From the NCBI GenBank assembly GCA_027030245.1, contig JALVFE010000025.1, forward strand, positions 1 to 64,000: DNA of 64,000 nt. Direction: 5' to 3'. Each line of letters opens with the position of its first letter. Within the stretch, counting starts at the first letter, position 1. The notes under the pieces are model-generated. The model did not search any database. It was not told the DNA's origin and was given only the letters and a program-made list of their open reading frames with translations. Below, one piece after another: positions 43,671 through 50,990 of this stretch. The position numbers were made by a program, and so were the translations under genes. This DNA is from Melioribacteraceae bacterium (GTDB lineage Bacteria; Bacteroidota; Ignavibacteria; Ignavibacteriales; Melioribacteraceae).

Positions 43671-44024
43671 TTATGCTTCTGCAGTTTGGCGGAAACTCCC
43701 GACCGCTTCGTCCACGGAATCATAAATTTCGAATATTTGATTCAACTTGGTAATCGAAAGCAAACCTCTCATTCTCTCGTTTATTTCCGCGAGTTTCAAT
43801 TTCCCGCCTTCGTTAGCCACCGTAGTATAATTTCTAATCAGCATTCCCATTCCGGTGCTGTTCACGTAAGAAACTCCGGATAAATCCACAACAATATTCT
43901 TTTTGCCTTCTTTGAGATATTTGCGGATTGTTTCGTTAAAGTCGTTTGTTTCGGATCCGCCCAACAATTTTCCTTTGATGGAAAAAATAACCGCGCCGTA
44001 TTTTTCCGATACTTTGAATTTCAT
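43671..44024 (-). CDS. STAS-domain anti-sigma factor antagonist
   Basis: 117 residues, a single STAS domain. The phosphorylation-site region reads DLSGVSYVNSTGMGML with Ser near 58, and GGKLKLAEINERMRGLL follows. These RsbV/SpoIIAA-like switches bind an anti-sigma kinase when dephosphorylated. Its start overlaps the stop of the PP2C gene (ATGA), so phosphatase and substrate are made together. No anti-sigma kinase or alternative sigma factor is seen nearby. Confidence 0.9.
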   Translation of the reverse strand: MKFKVSEKYGAVIFSIKGKLLGGSETNDFNETIRKYLKEGKKNIVVDLSGVSYVNSTGMGMLIRNYTTVANEGGKLKLAEINERMRGLLSITKLNQIFEIYDSVDEAVGSFRQTAEA

Positions 44025-45316
44025 TTTACCCTCCTGATAATTAATAATGTTTTATCATCGCTTTGTAGTTCTTGTCCGGAAAAAGTTTCTGTTTCTTTAA
44101 TAATTTTTTCAAGTAGTCCGGCGGCAGTTAAGTTACGGTAATCGATAATTGTTTGGAGTAACCTGTTCTCGCCGAACTCGGCGCCTTGTGAATTCATCGT
44201 TTCGGTAATACCGTCGGAATAAACAACCAGAATATCTCCTGTTTCAATTTGTATGGTATCTTCTTCATACATAATCCCGTTCATAATTCCCAAAACAATA
44301 CCGCCTTTACTCAGTCTTACCGTTTCGCCGTTTACGGAAACTTTAACCGGTTCGTTGTGCCCGGCATTGCAGTAAGTGATTTTATGATTTTTATAGTCCA
44401 AAATTCCGGCAAAAAACGTGGCATATTTATCAATTTCGGTACTGTTTTTCAGCAACGTATTGCACGAAGTCGTAATGTCTTTAACGGTGGAATGAATTTT
44501 CACTTGACTGCGAAAAGTTGCTTGAAGGTTAGCCATTAATAATGCCGCGGGAATACCCTTCCCCGTAATATCGCCCAAACAAAAAACAATACGATTTTCT
44601 TTCTGAATAAAATCGTAATAATCTCCGCCGACTTCCCTTGCCGGGATGTTAATTGCCGCAATATCGTAACCAGGTATCTCGGGGATTTCTTTCGGTAAGA
44701 TGTTCACTTGAATTTCTGCCGCTGTTTTTAATTCTTGTTCCAATTGCAGAAGTTTTTTCTCTTCTTCAAGCAAACGGGCATTGACTATCGTTTGGGAAGA
44801 TTGGGCGGCAATTATCGAGAGAAGTCTTTTATCTTCCTCGGTAAAATTATTTTCATTCTTTTTATTAAACGCAGAAATGATTCCGATTACTTCCCCTTTG
44901 TGCAGAAGCGGAACACTTAGAACCGATTTGATCATCGAAGAATCCGAGAGCGACCATTTAAATTTTTCGTCTGTTCTAATATCGTTAACAAGTAAAGGTT
45001 TTTTGTTTTTGAGTATCCAGCCCGTGATTTGAGAATTTAATCTAAATGGAATAAATCGGTTTGTTTGTTTATCCGCTTTTCTAATCATTGTTTGTAAAGG
45101 TTTGTCCGGAGTTTTTTCATCCAAAAGCATGACAGCCGCTTGTTCGGTATCCAAATGCTTAATGCACTTCCACACAATTAAATCTATAATTTCATTTAAC
45201 TCGAGAGTCGAGCTTATGGCGGTGGCAATTTCGTTTAATACGGAAAGTTCCTCGAGCGATTTTCTCAAACGCTTGATTTCATTGCGAAGAAATCCGGTTT
45301 GGTTTTCCCTGTCCAT
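44021..45316 (-). CDS. GAF-PP2C (RsbU/SpoIIE-type) phosphatase
   Basis: 431 residues: a short coiled coil (1-35), GAF domain (about 25-180, LEEEKKLLQLEQEL as the following linker), then a PP2C-SIG domain (about 210-428) with REVGGDYYDF, LGDITGKGIPAALLMA, YCNAGHNEP, LVVYSDGITE and a final SDDKTLLIIRR. It would dephosphorylate the STAS protein encoded directly after it. The GAF domain is the likely sensory input. The 200-bp upstream gap (45317-45516) holds no recognised element. Confidence 0.92.
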   Translation of the reverse strand: MDRENQTGFLRNEIKRLRKSLEELSVLNEIATAISSTLELNEIIDLIVWKCIKHLDTEQAAVMLLDEKTPDKPLQTMIRKADKQTNRFIPFRLNSQITGWILKNKKPLLVNDIRTDEKFKWSLSDSSMIKSVLSVPLLHKGEVIGIISAFNKKNENNFTEEDKRLLSIIAAQSSQTIVNARLLEEEKKLLQLEQELKTAAEIQVNILPKEIPEIPGYDIAAINIPAREVGGDYYDFIQKENRIVFCLGDITGKGIPAALLMANLQATFRSQVKIHSTVKDITTSCNTLLKNSTEIDKYATFFAGILDYKNHKITYCNAGHNEPVKVSVNGETVRLSKGGIVLGIMNGIMYEEDTIQIETGDILVVYSDGITETMNSQGAEFGENRLLQTIIDYRNLTAAGLLEKIIKETETFSGQELQSDDKTLLIIRRVK

Positions 45317-45516
45317 TTCTTCGGATTTATTTTATAAGAATAAAATATCCTGCACAACTCAAACAGAAAAGGGAATTTATATTACTACAGTAGTCTCTTT
45401 AGGCAAATGAAGGAATACGGGAAAATGACGGAAAAGTGGAATGAACTTCATAATTATTCCCCCAATTAAGCTCACTTTAAAATAATAAAATTATACGATT
45501 TTTGCTATTCACCGGC

Positions 45517-46050
45517 TTAAGATTCTATTCCCCTCCGGCTTAAAATTCCTTTTTCGTAATAATGTTTTACTTCTTTCATTTCGGTAACAAGGTCCGCCTT
45601 TTCAATAATTTCATCGGGACAGTATCTACCGGTTATAACAATCTCAACGTTTGTTGGTTTCATTTCGAGAATTTTTAATAAATCTCCGGTGCTAATAAGT
45701 TTGAAGTAAACCGATACGCAAGCTTCGTCCAGAATTATAATATCATATTCTCCCGATAACATTTTTTCCGTTGCGGATTTTAAACCCCGTTTTGCCTTAT
45801 CAATATCCTCTTTGCCCGGGAGTTCTTTTTTATAAACGAATTCGTCGCCGCCGAATTGCTCAACCGTAATCCACTCCGATAATTTTAGCAAACTATTTAA
45901 TTCGTTGTATGGAAATTCTTTCATGAATTGAGCAATGTATGTTTTAAGTCCGAACCCCGCAGCCCGGATTGCAAGTCCGATTGCGGCCGTTGTTTTTCCT
46001 TTACCGTTTCCGGTATAAACTTGAACGAATCCTTTATTTAATTTTGGCAT
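45517..46050 (-). CDS. cobO: Cob(I)yrinic acid a,c-diamide adenosyltransferase
   Basis: 177 residues, CobA/CobO/BtuR type. P-loop GNGKGKTTAAIGLAIRAAG at residues 13-31, then YIAQFMK, LDEACVSVYFKLI and EIVITGRYCPDEIIEKADLV. It transfers the adenosyl group from ATP to cobalt, giving adenosylcobalamin. This supplies the B12-binding mutase subunit at 28.4 kb. No cobalamin riboswitch is seen upstream; the sequence above 46050 is hairpin repeat. Confidence 0.93.
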   Translation of the reverse strand: MPKLNKGFVQVYTGNGKGKTTAAIGLAIRAAGFGLKTYIAQFMKEFPYNELNSLLKLSEWITVEQFGGDEFVYKKELPGKEDIDKAKRGLKSATEKMLSGEYDIIILDEACVSVYFKLISTGDLLKILEMKPTNVEIVITGRYCPDEIIEKADLVTEMKEVKHYYEKGILSRRGIES

Positions 46051-46072
46051 ATCGCACCCTACTTAATTGTAA

Positions 46073-46091
46073 GACAACCTGCCAGGTTGTC
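46073..46091. repeat. B hairpin at left border of the second array
   Basis: GACAACCT / AGGTTGTC inverted repeat with a GCC centre, the same variant as 6938-6958 at the right border of the first array. It lies 23 bp upstream of cobO. Confidence 0.75.
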
Positions 46092-46198
46092 CGTAAAAAA
46101 TATTACTAATATCTAAAGTCTTACGGAAAAGATTTTACTAATTTAACAATATTTAATATTGTTTGGGTTCATTTGGTCGACATAGCATGTTCCCCTGC

Positions 46199-46338
46199 CG
46201 TCGAGGCCCATGCCTCGACGAGTTTTTGCGCTATGCATAATATAAAATATGACAGTTTTTAATATTTGTTGGAAATAACTTGAAGTGGAGCGGAAATACT
46301 CTAAATATATCAACATCTGCCGAGGTGTGGACCTCGGC
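46199..46338. repeat. 140-bp hairpin element (E - spacer - D), copy 1
   Basis: E 46199-46220, about 98 bp of spacer, D 46319-46338. The D-proximal spacer (AACTTGAAGTGGAGCGGAAA, then TACTCTAAAT and ATCTGCC) resembles the last codons and trailer of the RAYT gene at 47395-47455. Other copies: 47770, 48227, 49822, 50845 and 51035. The copy is followed by a GGGGCGTTGACCCGCCC segment (about 46404-46423) not found in the first array. Confidence 0.85.
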
Positions 46339-46449
46339 AGCCATGAGACTCCGGAAGATTATTTATAATAAATAAACAAACGTAGTCCCTTCAACCCTTT
46401 TGTCGGGGCGTTGACCCGCCCGTAGTAATATTTCCCAATTCATTTGCAA

Positions 46450-46565
46450 TCAAGGCCCACGCCTCGACGAGTTTTGTTCTTTGAATTATTTGTAATAAGA
46501 ACATTTTTTAATATTCTTAAGGGGAAAAACTTTAAACCTAAATCTGCCGAGGTATGGACCTCGGC
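46450..46565. repeat. Hairpin element with second spacer type
   Basis: Degenerate E (46450-46470), a spacer reading TTTGTTCTTTGAATTATTTG and later AAGGGGAAAAACTTTAAACC, then D 46546-46565. The spacer is the reverse complement of that at 6422-6486. A GCGTTGACCCGCC segment follows at about 46631-46643. Confidence 0.75.
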
Positions 46566-46670
46566 AGCCATGAGATTACGGAAGATTATAATAAATAAAC
46601 AAACGTAGTCCCTTCAACCCTTTTATCTGGGCGTTGACCCGCCGGTAGTAAAATTTCCCAATTCATTTGC

Positions 46671-47466
46671 CGTCGAGGCCATGCCTCGACGTGTTTTACA
46701 TAAATTATTTATTGCAGTTGAGACTGATGCCTTTTATATAGTATAATTGTAAACACTTCTAAAATTACTATCGACACAAAAACATTTTAATTATTTTTTA
46801 ATAAAATTTTATATAATTGAATATTATTTTCTCTTCAAACGAGCGATAAATGTAATACACATATAACCTAAAAACATAAAATGGGTTTACGGAATAGAAA
46901 TAACTTAACGGCGGAGCAATTCTATTTTGTAACAACAACAGTAAGGAAACATGCCAATGTTTTTGTAAATTCGGACTATTGTGATATTTTAATAAATAAC
47001 ATAAAATATTACCAAAAGAAATATGAGTTTATAATACTCGGTTATGTAATAATGCCAAGCCATTTCCATTGGATAGTCAAAACAGAACCAAAGACCGGAA
47101 CAATTTCGGATATAATGAGAGATATAAAAAAATATACGGCTTGGGATGTGCTTGAAAAATTGGAGAAAGAAAAACCGGAAATGTTACAAGTATTTCGTAA
47201 AGAAGTAAAGCCCGGACAAAAAAGGCAATTTTGGATACATAGATTTGATGACCAAGTAATTAGAAATAATAAAATGTTTTGGACAAAGCTAAAGTATATT
47301 CATAATAATCCGGTAAAAGCCGGTTTGGTTGAACGTTCGATAGATTATAAATATTCAAGTGCAAGGAATTATATGAAACAAGATCATTCCGTTATATTTG
47401 TTGACACAACTTGGGGCGGAGTGGAAATACTTTAAATAAATCTGTATCTGCCGAGGTGTGAACCTC
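46671..47466 (+). mobile_element. RAYT element bounded by E and D hairpins
   Basis: A perfect E hairpin (46671-46691), about 190 bp of AT-rich sequence with no gene, the RAYT gene, and a worn D hairpin (47450-47466) reading GCCGAGGTGTGAACCTC. The outline E ... D is the same as in the 140-bp elements, and its right end shares their sequence. That fits an autonomous parent of which the short elements are internally deleted derivatives. No target duplication was seen, as expected for this single-strand transposase class. Confidence 0.6.
46881..47435 (+). CDS. REP-associated tyrosine transposase (RAYT, Y1/HUH family)
   Basis: 184 residues. The HUH motif is HFH within YVIMPSHFHWIVKTEP (about 54-69); the catalytic Tyr is probably in KYSSARNYM near 168, and YIHNNPVKAGLVERSIDY is the family signature. 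These enzymes cut and join single-stranded hairpin DNA. RAYTs are usually single-copy and serve the REP palindromes scattered in their genome. The gene is full length for the family with no frameshift. Its final codons (WGGVEIL) lie in sequence that also forms one half of the dispersed 140-bp hairpin elements. It probably created or spread the D and E hairpins in both arrays. Confidence 0.9.
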   Translation: MGLRNRNNLTAEQFYFVTTTVRKHANVFVNSDYCDILINNIKYYQKKYEFIILGYVIMPSHFHWIVKTEPKTGTISDIMRDIKKYTAWDVLEKLEKEKPEMLQVFRKEVKPGQKRQFWIHRFDDQVIRNNKMFWTKLKYIHNNPVKAGLVERSIDYKYSSARNYMKQDHSVIFVDTTWGGVEIL

Positions 47467-47467
47467 A

Positions 47468-47542
47468 AATGTTATTTATCTTCGGAATATTATTGGAGGT
47501 AGCTATGGCTCATTCATATATGGAATTGTTTTAGGATTTTAA
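47468..47542 (+). pseudogene. C-terminal stub of a toxin tip before immunity gene D
   Basis: Directly after the worn D hairpin, an open stretch reads NVIYLRNIIGGSYGSF then IYGIVLGF and a stop (TAATG junction). Its pattern follows the ends of tips 3 and 4 (LRQIYKNYISVTSWGIGFGI; GWEIGLLP). It has no convincing start of its own. I read it as the last 24-25 codons of a deleted tip. Confidence 0.5.
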
Positions 47543-47555
47543 TGAGTTGATTACT

Positions 47556-47738
47556 ATGTATAAAACTTATTTAGTATTTATTGCGTGCGGGATAATTTCA
47601 TTAATAATATTACTTGCTACATCTAGTAATAAAGAAAATGAACCAATGTGGATGAAATTGGGATGGATTTCATTGATTTTAGGTGTTTTAATTGGAATTT
47701 ATGGATTGGTATTTTTAATTAAAGAGTTATTCTTTTAA
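47556..47738 (+). CDS. Two-helix membrane protein, immunity family member D (orphan)
   Basis: 60 residues from the ATG at 47556; a TTG nine bases earlier is possible. Helix 1 (about 3-21), loop SSNKENEPMWMKLGW, helix 2 (about 36-55), ending FLIKELFF. It matches members A, B, C and E over its length, although they lie over 40 kb away. It is preceded only by a toxin stub and followed after 32 bp by an E hairpin with a T-rich tail. It may protect against a toxin the cell no longer encodes here. Confidence 0.65.
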   Translation: MYKTYLVFIACGIISLIILLATSSNKENEPMWMKLGWISLILGVLIGIYGLVFLIKELFF

Positions 47739-47769
47739 GATAAGCAAGTCTCTACAAATTTCCCCCTGC

Positions 47770-47909
47770 CGTCGAGGCCCGCGCCTCGACGTGTGTTTGC
47801 GCTATGAATGGTATAAAATATGACAGTTCTTGAATATTTGTAGAAACATTTTGAGATGGTGCGGAAATACTTTAATTAAGTTTACATCTGCCGAGGTGTG
47901 GACCTCGGC
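47770..47909. repeat. 140-bp hairpin element, copy 2
   Basis: E 47770-47791 (CGTCGAGGC / GCCTCGACG), spacer, D 47890-47909, then GCAGGGAA. E follows immunity gene D and D precedes the next cassette. The GTGTGTTTG after E is weaker than in other copies as a terminator tail. Confidence 0.85.
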
Positions 47910-47924
47910 AGCAGGGAAAATAGT

Positions 47925-47969
47925 ATGTTTATATATGGACTAGGGTTGGCCTGTAATATGAATGAGTAA
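47925..47969 (+). pseudogene. C-terminal stub of a toxin tip before immunity gene E
   Basis: MFIYGLGLACNMNE followed by TAA, starting 15 bp after a D hairpin and open back into it. FIYG.GL resembles the stub before gene D (FIYGIVLGF). It overlaps an alternative start of gene E. Read as the last codons of a deleted tip. Confidence 0.45.
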
Positions 47970-47973
47970 AATT

Positions 47974-48162
47974 ATGGATAAAACTAATTTATTTATAATA
48001 GCAATTGGTATCATTGCCTTAATAATTTTAATGCTTTCACCAAAAATCAAAAGTGATGAACCGCTTTGGATTAAAATAGGAAATATCGCTCTTTACATTT
48101 TAGTATTAATGTCAATTCTAGCACTTTTTAGATTAATTATAGATATTATTGGTATATTATGA
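47974..48162 (+). CDS. Two-helix membrane protein, immunity family member E (orphan)
   Basis: 62 residues from the ATG at 47974, which aligns with the starts of the other family members; an ATG at 47962 adds four residues. Helix 1 (about 5-23), loop PKIKSDEPLWIKIG, helix 2 (about 37-58), ending IIDIIGIL. Loop and helix pattern match members A-D. The cassette is a toxin stub plus this gene, closed by an E hairpin with a run of T at 48227-48256. Confidence 0.65.
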   Translation: MDKTNLFIIAIGIIALIILMLSPKIKSDEPLWIKIGNIALYILVLMSILALFRLIIDIIGIL

Positions 48163-48226
48163 ATAAACTAATTCATAAGTATACAACATTAAAGTAATGT
48201 GAAAATTTTATTAAGCATTATATTGC

Positions 48227-48364
48227 CGTCGAGGCCCACGCCTCGACGTTTTTTTGCACTATGCATTGTAAAAAACAACCGTTTTTTTAATGTTTGTAGA
48301 AACAGCTTAGGCGGAGTGGAAATTTTTTAAGTAAGTTTACATCTGCCGAGGTGTGGACCTTGGT
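48227..48364. repeat. 138-bp hairpin element, copy 3
   Basis: E 48227-48248 is followed by GTTTTTTTG, a good rho-independent terminator shape for gene E. D 48345-48364 is worn at its last bases (ACCTTGGT). The spacer includes GGCGGAGTGGAAATTTTTTA, very close to the RAYT 3' end (GGCGGAGTGGAAATACTTTA). Confidence 0.85.
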
Positions 48365-48390
48365 TGCAGGGGAATAAATATTGGAGTAAA

Positions 48391-48696
48391 ATGAATTTAG
48401 AATTACAAAAAAAGTTGTTAAACCAATGGGAAGAACAAAATATTTTAACAAAGAAAGAAGCTTCTAGATTAAATTTTCATTTGTCTGAGCTTTCTGATAG
48501 AGTTAAAAATATAAATGTTTTTCTCAACGAAAAAATTTTATTTAGGTTAGAATCTTACGATCCAATAAAACTAGCTGATGAACTTATTAATTTTGAGATT
48601 GAGTTAGGTGTTGCAATTGATTATTTCAAAGATGCGAGAAAGTTTCTTAATAAAGTTACAGATAGACTTTATAAAAAATACTCAGAAGAATCATGA
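48391..48696 (+). CDS. 101-residue helical protein, possible immunity gene
   Basis: Starts at the ATG at 48391 with TTGGAG 5-9 bases upstream. Wholly helical and soluble (QKKLLNQWEEQNILTKKEAS, then helices to the end). The TGA of a short upstream reading, GINIGVK, overlaps its ATG; that reading begins right after a D hairpin and resembles the toxin ends GMELGVNK and WGIGFGIEK. So this appears to be the second gene of another trimmed cassette, with an immunity protein of a different family. An E hairpin follows at 48721. Function unknown. Confidence 0.55.
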   Translation: MNLELQKKLLNQWEEQNILTKKEASRLNFHLSELSDRVKNINVFLNEKILFRLESYDPIKLADELINFEIELGVAIDYFKDARKFLNKVTDRLYKKYSEES

Positions 48697-48720
48697 CTTT
48701 TCCTACTTAATTCACAATGC

Positions 48721-48742
48721 CGTCGAGGCCCACGCCTCGACG
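48721..48742. repeat. Single E hairpin
   Basis: CGTCGAGGC / GCCTCGACG with loop CCAC, 24 bp after the preceding stop codon. No D partner is visible before the next gene, an exception to the element rule. Confidence 0.8.
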
Positions 48743-48811
48743 TGTTCTACAATTGTTGAGGGCATATATCCTGGCAATAAATATGATAAGTAACAATAGT
48801 GGAGCTATGTT

Positions 48812-49294
48812 TTGGTAATATTAAATGTAGTACTACTAATAATTTTGGTTATTTTACTTTATTTTGATGTTGCAATAAGTAACAAGAAAAAGAAAATACA
48901 AAGTAGAAAATTTCATGATCTTATTAACTTAAAAAATTTAATTAAAAAATTATCGGATGATTTTATAGGGCAAGTACTTGTTATAAAGAATGAAAATAAA
49001 ACGCTTATCGAAATATTAAAATATCAAGAAAGAAATATGTGGGGAATAAAAATCTTTTTTTGCAATGATATAAATAATGAAAAATATTCTTTACTTAAAT
49101 CAAAATTTAGTGAAATTGAGATAGTTCGTAAAGCAGGATTAAATTCAGAAAATAAACAATGTATGGTGATTAACTGTAAAAATAATCTCGAAATTGTTTC
49201 AAAGATTTCTTTGTTTTTAATAAATGATATTTTAGAACTTACTAACAAGAATAACTTTGATATATTCTTTAAATGCATAAGTATTGAGGTATAG
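48812..49294 (+). CDS. 160-residue N-terminally anchored protein in the cassette array
   Basis: TTG start with GGAGC 7 bases upstream. One membrane helix at the N-terminus (VVLLIILVILLYFDVAIS), then a Lys/Ile-rich mixed alpha/beta domain (about 25-160) facing the cytosol by the positive-inside rule (NKKKKIQSRK). Strongly AT-rich codons compared with the housekeeping genes. The next gene begins at or just after its stop. No family recognised; the location among immunity cassettes suggests a related role. Confidence 0.5.
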   Translation: MVILNVVLLIILVILLYFDVAISNKKKKIQSRKFHDLINLKNLIKKLSDDFIGQVLVIKNENKTLIEILKYQERNMWGIKIFFCNDINNEKYSLLKSKFSEIEIVRKAGLNSENKQCMVINCKNNLEIVSKISLFLINDILELTNKNNFDIFFKCISIEV

Positions 49295-49307
49295 GTATAA
49301 GTTATTT

Positions 49308-49811
49308 ATGTTATTTATAATAACATTTATATTTGTAATATTAATTATTACAACTCTTATTGATATACGAACAGTTTATCTTTATACTGGTTATTATTTT
49401 ATAGGTAAGACAATAGTGTTTAAACAATTTCCAGCAGTTTTGGAACTGTTAAAGGATGCAAATACTAATGCAATAGCGTCAATTATTTTTCCAAAAGCAC
49501 AGATGAGATTTAAAATAATAAAAAGACAAAATGAAAATGAATGGTGGTTAGAGTTACAAGTGAGTAATAGAAAAAGAAAAATTTTCGATGAAGTTTACGC
49601 ATTATACTTTACGCACAAACCAAAAAAAATAATGAATGGCAAGATTATCTATTATTTAGGTTATGATGTTTCTAAAATATTCTTTTTTTTAAGTGAACTA
49701 TTTATTAAAAATTTGGGAATAAAAGAGACTTCAAAAATATCAGTTGAGTATAAAAACACAAGAATTATGAAAAGTATAAATGAATACATTATGGAATATT
49801 CGGAGTTTTAA
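49308..49811 (+). CDS. 167-residue N-terminally anchored protein in the cassette array
   Basis: Read from the ATG at 49308; a TTG at 49284 would overlap the previous stop. A membrane helix (LFIITFIFVILIITTLI) is followed by a basic domain of about 140 residues (RFKIIKRQNENEWWLELQVS, later KPKKIMNGKIIYYLGYD). Its last 11 codons (NEYIMEYSEF) lie in a 190-bp segment repeated at 50991-51181. An E hairpin follows the stop by 10 bp. Probably co-transcribed with the gene before it. Function unknown. Confidence 0.5.
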   Translation: MLFIITFIFVILIITTLIDIRTVYLYTGYYFIGKTIVFKQFPAVLELLKDANTNAIASIIFPKAQMRFKIIKRQNENEWWLELQVSNRKRKIFDEVYALYFTHKPKKIMNGKIIYYLGYDVSKIFFFLSELFIKNLGIKETSKISVEYKNTRIMKSINEYIMEYSEF

Positions 49812-49968
49812 TTTCCACTACCGTCAAGGCCCACGCCTCGACGTGTTTTTGTACTATGCATTATATAAAATATAACCGCCTTTAATATTTGTTAGAAATA
49901 GCTTGAAGTGGAGCGGAAATACTTTAAGTAAGCCAACATCTGCCTAGGTGTGGACCTCGGCAGCAGGG
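49778..49968. repeat. 190-bp direct repeat, left copy (pair with 50991-51181)
   Basis: Begins AAATGAATACATTATGGAAT, covers the last codons of the preceding gene and the whole 140-bp hairpin element, and ends at CAGCAGGG. The copy at 50991-51181 is almost identical; I see one clear difference (CTAGG for CGAGG in the D stem) and a different end. The two copies, 1213 bp apart, flank the HELSH/lipoprotein cassette. Confidence 0.85.
49822..49961. repeat. 140-bp hairpin element, copy 4
   Basis: E 49822-49843 with one stem change (CGTCAAGGC) followed by GTGTTTTTG; D 49942-49961. The next toxin fragment starts 11 bp after D. Confidence 0.85.
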
Positions 49969-49972
49969 AACT

Positions 49973-50230
49973 ATGGGGTATGGTATGGTTTTTCTACATG
50001 AATTAAGTCATACTGCTTTAGGCAAATCTTTTTATAATTCATCCTCACGCTTAATAGACATAGATGGAACAGTAATGGGACAGGTTGTTCCCAAAATGAA
50101 CGTCATAAGAAGTGAACTGGGAGCAAATTTCGGTCAAAGAACACAATATGCTGCACAACGTGGTATTGGGAACTTATTTTATATTCCATTTGGAAATCAA
50201 AGAATAACTTTTATAAAAACGTGGAAATAA
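49973..50230 (+). CDS. Zincin-type (HELSH) toxin tail fragment
   Basis: 85 residues beginning 11 bp after a D hairpin. FLHELSHTALG (residues 7-17) is an HEXXH zinc site, after which come YNSSSRLIDIDG and a Lys-poor C-terminus (YIPFGNQRITFIKTWK). It is too short for a whole metalloprotease, and the catalytic helix lies right at the start, so this is probably the C-terminal piece of an RHS-type protease tip cut by the hairpin. The MPSHFHW-type RAYT motif is unrelated. The lipoprotein gene 5 bp downstream is its likely immunity partner. Confidence 0.55.
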   Translation: MGYGMVFLHELSHTALGKSFYNSSSRLIDIDGTVMGQVVPKMNVIRSELGANFGQRTQYAAQRGIGNLFYIPFGNQRITFIKTWK

Positions 50231-50235
50231 TTATT

Positions 50236-50823
50236 ATGAAAAAAATAATTAGAATAATTACCATAGGTTTTTCCGTATTTTTTTTTGTTTCGTGTTGTTC
50301 AAGCAAACTAAGTAGTGATGTAATGATGAGAAAACACCTTGCTGTTATTAAGTATCTGGAAAATCATCAAGTAACTAATGATTTTTTAAGGGAACAGAAA
50401 ATTCCAATCGATAAAAATGCAAAAATTGGTTTAGCTGTATCTCCAGAGGTAAATTATATTGATTTAGTTTCATTTGCTTCATTTATTAAAAAGCATAGTT
50501 TATATAATTTGGATATATTAGGATATAAACCAAGACCAAACGATAATGTTTTTGATTCTTTGCTTGTACTTGATAAAAAGTTAAGATTTAAAACATATTA
50601 TAATTATAAATTAGAGAATTTATCGACTGATAAGAAATCAAAAGCTATTATTTTTTTTTCTAAGGTGTTTAATAATATATTAGGAGTTAGACTTATTTAT
50701 GATAGAAATTTTGAAAAAGAATTATTACCAATTAGTTATGAAAATCCTAGTTTAGAGTTGTTATTCATTTTTGATAAGAATGATAAAATAACTCATGTAT
50801 TGTATGAAGAATTTTGGCCATAA
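50236..50823 (+). CDS. Lipoprotein, presumed immunity to the HELSH tip
   Basis: 195 residues from the ATG at 50236. Lipoprotein signal with VFFFVSCCSS (Cys near 20), then a soluble domain of mixed alpha/beta character with no recognised family (KIGLAVSPEVNYIDLVSF; ILGYKPRPNDNV). A lipid-anchored immunity protein fits a toxin that acts in the periplasm. It follows the HELSH fragment by 5 bp and is closed by an E hairpin 21 bp after the stop. AT content is higher than in housekeeping genes. Confidence 0.55.
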   Translation: MKKIIRIITIGFSVFFFVSCCSSKLSSDVMMRKHLAVIKYLENHQVTNDFLREQKIPIDKNAKIGLAVSPEVNYIDLVSFASFIKKHSLYNLDILGYKPRPNDNVFDSLLVLDKKLRFKTYYNYKLENLSTDKKSKAIIFFSKVFNNILGVRLIYDRNFEKELLPISYENPSLELLFIFDKNDKITHVLYEEFWP

Positions 50824-50844
50824 ATTATAGTTTATTTCTCCTGT

Positions 50845-50983
50845 CGTCGAGGCCCGCGCCTCGACGTGTTTTTGTACTATGCATTATATAAAATATGGCC
50901 GTTTTTTAATATTTATAGAAATAGCTTAGGCGGAATGGAAATACCTTAATTAAGTCAACATCTGCCGAGGTGTGGACCTCGGC
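50845..50983. repeat. 139-bp hairpin element, copy 5
   Basis: E 50845-50866 followed by TGTTTTTG, D 50964-50983 followed by AGCAGGG and then directly by the right copy of the 190-bp repeat. Confidence 0.85.
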
Positions 50984-50990
50984 AGCAGGG

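Noticed and set aside
45317-46200. Cobalamin riboswitch upstream of cobO
   Set aside because: No B12-box-like conserved segment was seen; the region upstream of the start is hairpin repeat.
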